Program-made: the position numbers and the translations under genes
From: Acidobacteriaceae bacterium
Lineage (GTDB): Bacteria; Acidobacteriota; Terriglobia; Terriglobales; Acidobacteriaceae
Reading direction: 5' to 3'
Length of the DNA stretch: 64,000 bases
Assembly: GCA_003152695.1 (NCBI GenBank)
Contig: PMAT01000084.1
Location: forward strand, 42,201 to 106,200
Shown here: positions 8,133 to 15,966 of the stretch, piece after piece
How the letters are laid out: every line of letters begins with the position of its first letter
Position numbering within the stretch: the first letter of the stretch is position 1
The notes under the pieces: generated by a model
Told to the model about the DNA's origin: nothing
What the model saw: the letters and a program-made list of their open reading frames with translations, nothing else
Database searches by the model: none

Positions 8133-10565
8133 ATGAGCATCACCGATCCGTGGGTTCTGCCCAAGGGCATCGTCATCACCCCAGTCGAAGACTTACCAGC
8201 TAAACTGCGCCAGCAGGTGGACGCGCGCGACGGCGACTTCGCAATTTCACGGCCGCAATCTCGCACGCCATCCCGTATCCTCGACCCGCAATCCGCGGCC
8301 TTGCTTAAAGAGTTCGAAACTCCGAAGACGATTGGTCAAGCCATCGCCCACTACAGCCGTGCGGTGAGTAGCGACCCTGAGCAGACGCTGGAAGAGGCGT
8401 TTACCATGCTGACTCAGCTGATTGGCTGGCGGCTGCTGGTCCCGCCGAATTCAGAAGAAGCCGAGGAGATTCAGGCGTCGTTCCAGCCTGGCGTCACGGC
8501 AGTGGACTGTGAAGTACTGCAATGCCTACAGGCCCTTGAAGACAGCGAAATCTATCAAGTCCGCCGGCCTAAAGGCACCATTGCCGCCCTCAAGATACTG
8601 CGACCGGGCTCCAATGCCGAAGGCTACCGGATGCTCGAGCGTGAGGGCGCAATCCTCAGGCACCTGGCTGGCACGGTTAGCCCCGTGCTCCTGGATGCCG
8701 GGGTCTGGGAAAGCCGCCCGTACCTTCTCCTTGAGTGGTGTGAGGGCGTTGATGCTGGTACCGCCGCTGCTCAACTGCATCAGGGTCGCAGCGTGGAGTG
8801 CCAAGAGAAGCTCTTCAGTCTGTGTTGCCAGATCCTCCGTACGTACTCGCGACTGCACGACCAGGGAGTAATTCACTCCGATATCCATCCCCGAAACATC
8901 ATGGTAGACGACGACTATCGGGTCAAACTTGTAGATTTCGGTCTTGCCCGGCAGGAGAACACAAACCAGAAGTTCGGTGAGCCTCCACGAGGAGGTGTCG
9001 GGTTTTTCTTTGAGCCGGAATACGCGGCGGCGGTCAGCCAGGGCCAACCGCCTCCCTGTGCCAGCCAGCTCGGAGAACAATATGCCTTGGCCGCGTTGCT
9101 CTATTCCTTCCTCGCTGGCAATGAGTATGTGGACTTCTCCCTGACCAAAGACGAGATGATGCGTCAAATTCTGGAGGTGTCGCCCGTGCCCTTCGCGCAA
9201 CGGAGCGTGGCGTCCTGGCCTGAAGTAGAGAGTGTCCTGGCCAAGGCACTCAGTAAGGATCCGTCCGCACGCTTCGCCTCGGTCGCAGAGTTTGCCGACG
9301 CTCTCAGCGCGGTGGAGGTGCCCGCTGCAGGTTGGTTCCTGGGCACTGTCGCCGCCGATCCAACAGCCTTGGTTGGCGTGCTGGCCCGCGTCATGGCGCG
9401 GGTCGGATTCTCAGGAAATCTCGTGCATTCGGGTTTAAGTACTGCTCCGAAGGCTTCCCTGACTTACGGCGCCGCCGGCATAGCCTATGCGCTATATCGC
9501 ATCGCCTGTGGACGCCAGGACGCCGCGCTGCTTGCGCTCGCCGATGTGTGGTGTCGCCGGGCCGTGTCTGACCCCGATAACGGCGACAGTTACTACAACC
9601 CGGAAATCGAGATCACTCCGGAAATCGTCGGATCGATTTCGCCCTATCACACCTTGAGCGGCATTCATGCGGTGCAGGCGCTGGTCAGTCACGCGATGTG
9701 CGACGTCAGCTCACAAGCTGCTGGGATCGAGGGCTTCATGGCGATGTCGCAGCAGCCCTGCGACAACCTCGACCTGGCCTTGGGCCGCTCCGGCACCCTG
9801 CTGATCACTTCGCTGCTGCTCGACACCCTGGCGGCCGGCGACTTGCTGAAGCCCGATCGCCTGGTAGAGTTCGGCAACCACACGATGAATTCGGTGTGGC
9901 GGGAAATCGAAAAACAGCCGCCCGTCCGCGAAGGCACTCTGATCACCTATCTCGGGATTGCGCACGGCTGGGCCGGCATCCTGTACGCTGCGCTTAACTG
10001 GCATAGGTCGTCCGGCGCGGAGTTGCCGCGCCATTTCGCGGAACGTCTGCAACAGCTATCGGATTGCGCCGAACCGTCGGGCCGGGGCGTCCGTTGGCCC
10101 TGGTTCCTTCCCCAGGGCAGGCGGGATGGCCCTGCCAGCTACATGTCGGGGTGGTGTAACGGCAGCGCTGGGTACATCTTCTTATGGACGGCGGCGTACG
10201 ACGTGCTCCATGACGACGCATATCTGCGGCTTGCGGAAAGGGCCGCCTGGCACGTGTGGGAATCCACCGCGCCGATCAGCAACCTGTGTTGCGGTCTGGC
10301 TGGACAGGCCTACGGTCTGTTGAACTTCTACAAGCACACCGGAGAGAGCATATGGTTAGACCGCGCCCGTGAGTTGTCTTTTCGGGCTGCTGCCTGGGAC
10401 ACGGATAGTTACGCGGCGATGAAACTTACCCCAGAAAGCCTCTACAAAGGAGAGATGGGAGTTGCAGTACTAGCCGCTGAACAGTCCACTCCCGAAGCTG
10501 CCTGCATGCCATTCTTCGAGCCTGAGGGTTGGATGGGAAGACGGCGTACCCTATCAGGATGCTGA
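8133..10565 (+). CDS. Kinase-LanC fusion, lanthionine synthetase-like, with CCG zinc motif
   Basis: The 810-residue protein has three parts. Residues 1-110 contain a region (FAISRPQSRTPSRIL, SAALLKEFETPKTI) resembling the PqqD/RRE-like leaders of other lanthionine synthetases. Residues about 130-390 form a protein kinase: ATP Lys154 (AALKIL), catalytic HSDIHPRN with D250 and N255, DFG at 268-270. Residues about 430-800 form a LanC cyclase: GIAHGWAG with H611, WCNGSAG with C675, and LCCGLAG with C719-C720, closing in MPFFEPEGW. In LanC enzymes the zinc ligands are Cys, Cys, His; here the last pair is Cys-Cys, as in the relaxed-specificity CCG-type LanM enzymes. Unlike class III/IV synthetases there is no fused lyase domain; the lyase-like protein is encoded separately just upstream. 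The predicted job is to phosphorylate Ser/Thr of the precursor and close thioether rings. Confidence 0.88.
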   Translation: MSITDPWVLPKGIVITPVEDLPAKLRQQVDARDGDFAISRPQSRTPSRILDPQSAALLKEFETPKTIGQAIAHYSRAVSSDPEQTLEEAFTMLTQLIGWRLLVPPNSEEAEEIQASFQPGVTAVDCEVLQCLQALEDSEIYQVRRPKGTIAALKILRPGSNAEGYRMLEREGAILRHLAGTVSPVLLDAGVWESRPYLLLEWCEGVDAGTAAAQLHQGRSVECQEKLFSLCCQILRTYSRLHDQGVIHSDIHPRNIMVDDDYRVKLVDFGLARQENTNQKFGEPPRGGVGFFFEPEYAAAVSQGQPPPCASQLGEQYALAALLYSFLAGNEYVDFSLTKDEMMRQILEVSPVPFAQRSVASWPEVESVLAKALSKDPSARFASVAEFADALSAVEVPAAGWFLGTVAADPTALVGVLARVMARVGFSGNLVHSGLSTAPKASLTYGAAGIAYALYRIACGRQDAALLALADVWCRRAVSDPDNGDSYYNPEIEITPEIVGSISPYHTLSGIHAVQALVSHAMCDVSSQAAGIEGFMAMSQQPCDNLDLALGRSGTLLITSLLLDTLAAGDLLKPDRLVEFGNHTMNSVWREIEKQPPVREGTLITYLGIAHGWAGILYAALNWHRSSGAELPRHFAERLQQLSDCAEPSGRGVRWPWFLPQGRRDGPASYMSGWCNGSAGYIFLWTAAYDVLHDDAYLRLAERAAWHVWESTAPISNLCCGLAGQAYGLLNFYKHTGESIWLDRARELSFRAAAWDTDSYAAMKLTPESLYKGEMGVAVLAAEQSTPEAACMPFFEPEGWMGRRRTLSGC

Positions 10566-10853
10566 AAAGGCACTCCCAATGCATCGCGCGGACTTGTTAC
10601 GAAAGCAGCATGCTAGGCATCGATCATCAGCAAAAACCGCTGGATTTTGGTGCTGCTACACACGGGGCACTGCTTGGGGTCTGCCATAAGATCAACGTCG
10701 CACAGAGGCAGAGAGCTGGCCTGTGATGGCTAAATAGAAAAGGCTGTGACTTTGGTTATGCTCTAGCCGCCGACTCCTGCGAGGGAGCCACCGGCGTGGA
10801 CGCATGTACCGTCACAGCCCTTGGTGCGATCACCGCTTTCGCGGTTCCAAGCC

Positions 10854-10886
10854 CCGGCTGACACCTCGCAGCGCAGTCGGTTTTTT
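10854..10886 (+). terminator. Probable rho-independent terminator downstream of the RiPP-like locus
   Basis: CCGGCTG at 10854-10860 pairs with CAGTCGG at 10874-10880 (one G-T pair) around a 13-base loop, followed by six T at 10881-10886. A further inverted repeat, CGGTTCC 10896-10902 with GGAACCG 10918-10924, lies just downstream. It would end transcription about 290 bases after the kinase-LanC gene. Confidence 0.5.
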
Positions 10887-11139
10887 CGGGCCTGGCGGTT
10901 CCTCCGGGTCGCCCCTCGGAACCGATCACCCAGCTTACTTCGGACTGGCTACTATTATGTTTGCCTGTCCTTTTCTGCCGTCGACATGTGTGATCCTACA
11001 GCAGGACGAGAAATTGTCAACGCCCGAGGTTGGTGCAAGTGCCACTTATTTTTGTGTGCGAATCGTTTCATCTAAGCTATAGAACCAGAATGGATTGTCG
11101 AGCATGGCGTGAAATGTCCACGGTCAATTCACATCTTTT

Positions 11140-11346
11140 TCACCGAACCGTAGCACGCAGCGAATCCGCAAATCGTGAAGCATCTCGTCTGCACCGCTTG
11201 TGTGACGCGGTGAGTCGCCGGCGAGGGCGTTTGACATGAAGAGCGAGCAACTGTTGACGCAACGCAAGACTTTCGAGGATCAGATCCTCGCGGGCGCAAA
11301 AGGCACCGCGAAGCCAGCCGAGGACGTGCCGGAGCCATACGATCAT
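11140..11346 (-). pseudogene. Transposase N-terminal remnant
   Basis: The minus-strand frame reads REDLILESLALRQQLLAL followed by RPRRRLTASHK. This is the conserved opening of a family of integrase-core (DDE) transposases frequent in Acidobacteria, in which the segment is normally followed by a few hundred more residues. Here the similarity stops after about 50 residues and the frame ends; no catalytic DDE core is present, so it is a broken fragment. No terminal inverted repeats were recognised. Confidence 0.55.
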
Positions 11347-11712
11347 GCTAGGAATCTCACCGGAACGTTGCCAATCGAGCTTGGTGCCAAGTCATTGATA
11401 TTGCGGGTGTACGATGTTTTGATGAATGACAGTTGCAAAAGTAGGCCCTCAACAGGGCAATTGCGGCAATGCTAGTACAGAATGCATACCGATTCGGGAA
11501 CGCTCCAGATGAAAATCATTTCACAACGTCGCGAGCACGTGAGATGGGTACTACAATGGTGCCGTTGTTGCGGTCAAAACGGAAATCCTGGACCAACTCG
11601 AATGCAACTATCACGCAATCGCAGATCGCTGTCGGTGACGGAGGGCACGGGTTAGCGGAAGGGGCAGTTTTGAATTGCTTGCGGTCTCGTTTTGGCGATA
11701 GTCTGGCCTAAC

Positions 11713-12546
11713 ATGAGCGAAAACGAGGCAAAGGTCGTGCGAGAGCAACTGGCTCGGCGTGGATCAGACAATCCACATTCGTTCAAGCCAATTGCTGGCT
11801 TTCGTACCTGTAGGATTTGCGGTCTTCCTAGAGGCCACAAAGTTCATGACGTAAAGGATTCCGCCAACATGGCGCCGCATTCCACGCAAGAGCAGGGCGC
11901 CACAGGACGCTCGGATGCTTCATCCGACCTCACGCGGGAAAAGCCCTGGCCACCGTACCCGCAGGCCAGGTCGACGTTTGGGCAAATCCGCCGCTGTCCA
12001 CGGTGTCGCAAATTAAACACAGGAACCGACTTGTCCTGCTACTGGTGTGGAACGGAGCTGCCCGCAGATACTCCAGCGCCAGCGAATATTGAGCCTCCGT
12101 CCTTTGCTGGGTACACCAAAACTGGCGGGATCCGGCGGAAGTCGCGCCTACCGGTGCTGGGGATCCTGGTGGTCGTTCTACTCGTGGCGGGTGCTGGCAC
12201 TGGGGTGTGGATGCTGCGTTCCTCATTGCCAAGCAAGCCCGCAACGGCGCCTTCGTCCGTCGTTGTAACGATCTCTCCAGCGAGCGCCCAGGTGGTAGCG
12301 GGAAAGGCCTTCGACTTCTCTGCTACCGTCAGCGGCACGGACGATACCCAAGTGATTTGGACGGTGCAGGAGGGCGACGCCGGCGGCCGCGTTGTGACTC
12401 GCGGAGCCAAAGCCGAAGGCGGCACGCTATCGTCGAGGGCCGTCTACATCGCGCCGCGTACGCCAGGAACCTATCATCTGCTGGCGACCAGCAAAGCCGA
12501 GCCGCGAAAATCGGCGTCAGCCGAGGCTACTGTGACCAAGCGATGA
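11713..12546 (+). CDS. Zinc-ribbon membrane-anchored protein with Ig-like (Big-type) domain
   Basis: ATG 11713 (MSENEAKVV) is preferred over an in-frame start at 11692. The protein is about 277 residues. The N-terminal part has CRICGLPRGHKVHD and, near residue 95, CPRCRKLNTG...CYWCG, two CxxC knuckles typical of a zinc ribbon. A membrane helix follows (VLGILVVVLLVAGAGTGVWM), then an outside domain with VVVTISPASAQVVAG and SGTDDTQVIWTV. This resembles bacterial Ig-like Big domains, in which a claim about values is followed by an xVxWTV core. The function is unknown. It stands alone on the plus strand. The high Lys/Arg before the helix suggests a cytoplasmic N-terminus. Confidence 0.75.
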   Translation: MSENEAKVVREQLARRGSDNPHSFKPIAGFRTCRICGLPRGHKVHDVKDSANMAPHSTQEQGATGRSDASSDLTREKPWPPYPQARSTFGQIRRCPRCRKLNTGTDLSCYWCGTELPADTPAPANIEPPSFAGYTKTGGIRRKSRLPVLGILVVVLLVAGAGTGVWMLRSSLPSKPATAPSSVVVTISPASAQVVAGKAFDFSATVSGTDDTQVIWTVQEGDAGGRVVTRGAKAEGGTLSSRAVYIAPRTPGTYHLLATSKAEPRKSASAEATVTKR

Positions 12547-12661
12547 GCGATTAGCGACTATCCGAAATGGCCGGTCTCCTTTTCAAACCGAGCAGCGATG
12601 TCGCGGCATGCGTAATTTAGGCCGGCAGCTGCCGCCACCCTGATCCCATCCGCAGCCGCCA

Positions 12662-12841
12662 TTGTTCCCAGCAGAAGACAAAGGACGCCCAACAGAGTTC
12701 GTTGGAACAATCGCCGGAAAAGGCCGCTACATAGGTCTTGCCAAAGACGGCCAACCCAATAACTTCGCCATTTTTAGCGCGAAAAAGAACAGTTTTCGAA
12801 CAGAGATACGCCTCGTCTCTTCACTAGAGATTGACCAATAA
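12662..12841 (+). CDS. Possible small protein or gene fragment
   Basis: A TTG-started frame of 59 codons reads GTIAGKGRYIGLAKDGQ then NNFAIFSAKKNSFRTEIRL and ends at TAA 12839-12841. The composition looks protein-like, but there is no clear RBS and the frame is not obviously complete, so it may be the tail of a lost gene. No family was recognised. Confidence 0.25.
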   Translation: MFPAEDKGRPTEFVGTIAGKGRYIGLAKDGQPNNFAIFSAKKNSFRTEIRLVSSLEIDQ

Positions 12842-12925
12842 TTGGAGGCAGCGGGTATTGACCGTTACACCCGTCGCTAATAGGAGTTGCCGATGAGGTC
12901 CACATCCTTTAGGTCAAAAGCAGCC

Positions 12926-13137
12926 CTCTTCCTCCTGAACACCCTCTCGAGAGATGCGCACAAGACCATCCAATTTATCTCGTAACTCTTTTCTCTTGCA
13001 GCCCTGAATACCCGGGCGTCGACTTGGAGCACCAGACTGTGTCTCAATCCCACACACTATCCCCGGAAGAAGCAGTTCTCCTCAGCAGGACCTGTCGCAG
13101 CGTCCGACTCTGCATTCTAAGCTATTGATAACAAAGC
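12926..13137 (+). repeat. Imperfect direct repeat, copy A
   Basis: About 210 bases that recur at 14000-14212 in the same orientation. Shared blocks include CACAAGACCATCCAATTTAT, CTCTTGCAGCC and GTGTCTCAATCCCACACA followed by GAAGAAGCAGTT. Copy A ends about 100 bases upstream of the hypothetical gene at 13241. The shared block could also encode a short peptide SQSHTxSxEEAVLLS from a GTG, which stops after about 29 codons in this copy. The 399-base gap 12842-13240 contains nothing else that I can support. Confidence 0.7.
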
Positions 13138-13240
13138 GTATAAACCTTGCTTCGTTCCGGGGGTCAAGTGGACATTCACGTGCTGTTGGCATTAGCAGAA
13201 GTCCTGCGAACGCAGCTTTAAAGGAATGGAGTTTTCTCCC

Positions 13241-13840
13241 ATGGAAGCGACGGATTGGCTGGACGAAGTTGTACAGCAGACGAAGGGAAAATATCAGGCA
13301 CAGCGTGCGCTGGAAGAAGAATTGATTCAAGAAGAGGCGCTGAAACGCAAACTGGGTACTCAATATTGCCGAGAGCTTTTCACCTGGCTGGAAACCATAG
13401 AGGTGAAATTTAATCATAGATTTGGCGCTCAGGTGCTTACGGCAAGTGTGGTCGGAAGTGAGGGCGACCGCAGCGTTCAAGTTCTGGCCCGGCCTATACG
13501 CGCCGACGAGAGAATTGCGGAACTGCGCTACGAGGAAGACATCAACTGCCTGGCATTGAGCATGGGTTCCGGTGCGACTGCTGCTACACAAATAATCAAG
13601 ATGGTCCGCCCTGCGGACGGAGGGATACTGGCTGAGATCGACGCGGAGCGTTATACGCCGGAGCAGTTAGGCCAGAAGATCATCAACGATCTCTTGGGCA
13701 TAGGCCCTATGCGCCTGGTATCGCAGCCGCGGTCCCCAGAGCCACCCGGTTTTCATGTGCCGTGTGACGATATCGGAATGTGTGATCGGACCGTAGTCGC
13801 TGGCGGAAACAACGGGGGCTGTGCCGGCGCCGTTGCCTGA
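13241..13840 (+). CDS. Conserved hypothetical protein; C-terminus runs into a decayed regulator remnant
   Basis: ATG 13241 has GGAG ten bases upstream; the ATG at 13226 has no spacing to its A/G-rich stretch. The product (about 199 residues) is soluble, with an N-terminal charged helix (KGKYQAQRALEEELIQEEAL) and a mixed alpha/beta body. It has a clear paralogue at 30038-30493 on the minus strand: both start with TDWLD, share EVKFN, ILxxQ/VLARPxRA and EQLGQKIIxxxL. The paralogue stops right after that last motif, but here the frame continues for about 50 residues through DNA that aligns with the end of the sigma-54 regulator gene in another frame. The C-terminal tail is therefore probably an acquired, meaningless extension. 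The function is unknown. Confidence 0.7.
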   Translation: MEATDWLDEVVQQTKGKYQAQRALEEELIQEEALKRKLGTQYCRELFTWLETIEVKFNHRFGAQVLTASVVGSEGDRSVQVLARPIRADERIAELRYEEDINCLALSMGSGATAATQIIKMVRPADGGILAEIDAERYTPEQLGQKIINDLLGIGPMRLVSQPRSPEPPGFHVPCDDIGMCDRTVVAGGNNGGCAGAVA

Positions 13841-13979
13841 TGTACAGACAAGCGCCCTTGAGCGCGTGCTATAGAGCGTGGATGGGAACAAAGCGCGCGC
13901 CGCCAAGATCCTATCGATCAGCCACGCCCGTCTCCATCGAATCCTGCAGGAGTCCAGCGCCTCTGCCCAGAATGCCTAA
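13767..13979 (+). pseudogene. Decayed 3' end of an NtrC-type regulator
   Basis: This stretch aligns with about 3120-3330 of the intact regulator. After a frame change it reads ALERVL, a TAG stop, then SVDGNKARAAKIL and HRILQESSASAQNA, matching IERVLQSVDGNKARAGEIL and YRILQESSDSPRNT of the intact gene. It has an internal stop and has lost the receiver and AAA+ domains, so it cannot work. Its first part is read in another frame as the tail of the preceding hypothetical protein. Confidence 0.75.
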
Positions 13980-13999
13980 GCAGATCCTAGCTTAATAAG

Positions 14000-14212
14000 C
14001 TGTCTTCATCCTGAACGCCCTTCGAGAGATAAGCACAAGACCATCCAATTTATCTTGCCACTCTATTATCTTGCAGCCTTGAATTCCCGAGCAGCGCTGG
14101 GAGAACAAGCCTGTGTCTCAATCCCACACAATATCCCTGGAAGAAGCAGTTCTGCTCAGCGGGGGCCTGTCGCCGTTTCCAACCCTACGTTCTAAACTGT
14201 TGATAGCAAACC
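14000..14212 (+). repeat. Imperfect direct repeat, copy B
   Basis: Second copy of the repeat at 12926-13137, starting right after the regulator remnant and ending about 105 bases upstream of the HD-GYP gene. In this copy the short frame VSQSHTISLEEAVLLSGG stays open for 83 codons, with no other sign of being a gene. Both copies precede genes by similar distances, so they may carry a shared promoter or leader region. Confidence 0.7.
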
Positions 14213-14317
14213 GCCCGACCTTTCCTTCTCCTGGGCTTCTTTGGACACTCACATGCTCTACCTATTCGTGTGCGATGCGATTTATGGTCGCGCATAGCCA
14301 TAAAAGGAAAGGATGCC

Positions 14318-15352
14318 ATGTCCAGCCTGCCGAATCAAGCCGCAGTTACCGCCGCCCCTATTAATCTGAGGCCGGGAAGTAGTCGCGCGAACATTTTGAT
14401 TGCTGATGGGGACGAAGACTATCGGCAACTGTATTCCGATTTACTTCGGTTTGAGGGATTTCAGACATTCTGTGCCAAGGACGCCGCCCAAGCCCTGGCC
14501 GTAGTGCAACAGGAACGCATTGACATAGCTTTGGTTGATGTGATGATACCGAAGACGAACGGCATGACTTTATGCCGGGAATTGAGGGCCAATCCAGAGA
14601 CCCGACTGGTTCCCATACTGCTGCTCACGGGGTGGGAGCCCGACCAGGACCATCTGATGGGTATCGAGAGCGGCGCCGACGCCGATGCGCACTTGAAAAA
14701 GCCCATCGACAACATGGAATTGATTACACGGGTGCGCGCCTTGCTCGACAAGAAGCTCTTTACCGATGACCTCGCCGATACGGAGAAGATGTTGCTTACT
14801 TTCGCGGAGATCGTGGAAGCCAAGAATCCCTACACGGCCGGACATGGTTACCGAGTGAGCCGGACCGCTGTAGCCTTGGCGGTCCGCATGGGCTTGTCTT
14901 TGGAAGAACGGGAATGGGTCCGTCGCGGGGCCTTATTGCACGACATCGGCAAAGTGGGAGTCCCGGAGGAGATCCTGGCGAAGCTGGGGCCGCTGACCAG
15001 CGAAGAAAAGATGGTCCTCAACTCGCATACCTATTTGGGGGAACGCATCTGCGCCCCCTTGGCCTCATTCCGTCCTCTGCTGCAAATCATTCGCAACCAT
15101 CACGAGCGCCTGGACGGGAGCGGATATCCAGACGGACTGCGCGGTAATCAGATCTCGCTTTTGACCCGCGTGGTGTCACTGGCCGATGTGTACGACGCTC
15201 TGACAACCCGGCAGCCCTATCGCGGCAGCTTTTCCCACACGCAAGCCCTCCATCAGATCCGCCGTGAGGCGGAGCAAGGCTGGTGGGACCTGAGAGTTCT
15301 CGATGCGCTGGGAAAAGTCGTTGGCATTCAGTGTGTTCCGGGACGCGCGTGA
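14318..15352 (+). CDS. Response regulator with HD-GYP c-di-GMP phosphodiesterase domain
   Basis: ATG 14318 has a strong AGGAAAGGA site six bases upstream, better than the in-frame ATG 14270. The product is 344 residues. The receiver has ILIADGDEDY, acceptor D74 (LVDVMIPK) and the conserved Lys in HLKKPID. The HD-GYP domain has TAGHGYRVS, HDIGKVGVP with H208-D209, HTYLGERI, and HHERLDGSGYPDGL with GYP at 269-271. All metal-binding and GYP signature residues are present, so it should break down cyclic di-GMP on phosphorylation. It lies just upstream of pseudopilin genes, which suggests control of surface attachment through c-di-GMP (inference). The protein ends with a short extra tail after the HD-GYP core. 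Confidence 0.93.
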   Translation: MSSLPNQAAVTAAPINLRPGSSRANILIADGDEDYRQLYSDLLRFEGFQTFCAKDAAQALAVVQQERIDIALVDVMIPKTNGMTLCRELRANPETRLVPILLLTGWEPDQDHLMGIESGADADAHLKKPIDNMELITRVRALLDKKLFTDDLADTEKMLLTFAEIVEAKNPYTAGHGYRVSRTAVALAVRMGLSLEEREWVRRGALLHDIGKVGVPEEILAKLGPLTSEEKMVLNSHTYLGERICAPLASFRPLLQIIRNHHERLDGSGYPDGLRGNQISLLTRVVSLADVYDALTTRQPYRGSFSHTQALHQIRREAEQGWWDLRVLDALGKVVGIQCVPGRA

Positions 15353-15494
15353 CACGCCCAGCGAAGGCGCCGAGCGCATCTGCCCAGAGACCTGCGCATA
15401 GAGGTAAATCAAGATGACCGCCCCACTTTGAGGGGGATTCTATCTGGCAGCAAGTAGGGAAAATGTGGTTCGCGTAAAGGAGGTTCCTGACAAA

Positions 15495-15959
15495 ATGGCA
15501 AAAGCGAATGATTCCGGCCAAACGCTCGTAGAGTTTGCGATCTCATTGTCGATTTTCTTGCTGCTCGTACTAGGAGTCATAGACTTTGGATATCTGTACT
15601 CTACGAAGGTAACCCTCCAGAACGCAGTGCGGCAAGGGGGACGGTATGCTATTACCGGGGAATGCATAACCGGCAGTGACGGTTCGTGCTCCCAAACAAG
15701 ATACAACTCAATTCAGCAAACCGTCGAAAATGCCTCGCTCGGCCTGCTGAACAGCACCCAGATCAGCATAACTTGTCTGGACGAGGGCGGAGGATGCCCC
15801 AACGGAGCTGGTGGGCCGGGTGACATCGTAATCATCACCGTAACCTACCCATATCATTTCATGACCGGGCCGATCGGGAAGCTCTTTCCGGGCAAGTCAT
15901 ACACGTTAAACATAAGTTCGACTTTTACCAATGAAATCTTTCCACCCAGCCAAAGTTAG
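15495..15959 (+). CDS. TadE-like pseudopilin
   Basis: ATG 15495 follows AAAGGAGGT by ten bases, so the earlier in-frame GTG at 15465 is unlikely. About 154 residues. The N-terminus has the class III prepilin-like pattern SGQTLVEFAISLS followed by one hydrophobic helix and IDFGYLYS. The rest is a periplasmic, Cys-containing domain. TadE-family proteins are minor pseudopilins of the Tad pilus, cut by the prepilin peptidase. It heads a three-gene set with the genes at 15967 and 16521. Confidence 0.85.
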   Translation: MAKANDSGQTLVEFAISLSIFLLLVLGVIDFGYLYSTKVTLQNAVRQGGRYAITGECITGSDGSCSQTRYNSIQQTVENASLGLLNSTQISITCLDEGGGCPNGAGGPGDIVIITVTYPYHFMTGPIGKLFPGKSYTLNISSTFTNEIFPPSQS

Positions 15960-15966
15960 GGGGCGT

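Larger units (their letters stand above)
10566..11712. other. Long gap without intact genes
   Basis: This 1.15-kb gap after the RiPP-like locus holds the terminator at 10854-10886 and a transposase remnant at 11140-11346. The other open frames are short and lack RBS or recognisable motifs. No transporter, protease or second precursor gene was found here, although RiPP loci often have them. It looks like eroded accessory DNA. Confidence 0.5.

Noticed and set aside
10820-10925. tRNA-like piece (ACCGCTTTCGCGGTTCCAAGC)
   Set aside because: The T-arm-like bases do not pair properly and no cloverleaf can be drawn; hairpins here fit a terminator better.
11236-11475. Plus-strand frame starting MKSEQLLTQRKTFEDQ
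   Set aside because: It is the antisense of the transposase fragment, whose minus-strand reading matches a known conserved segment.
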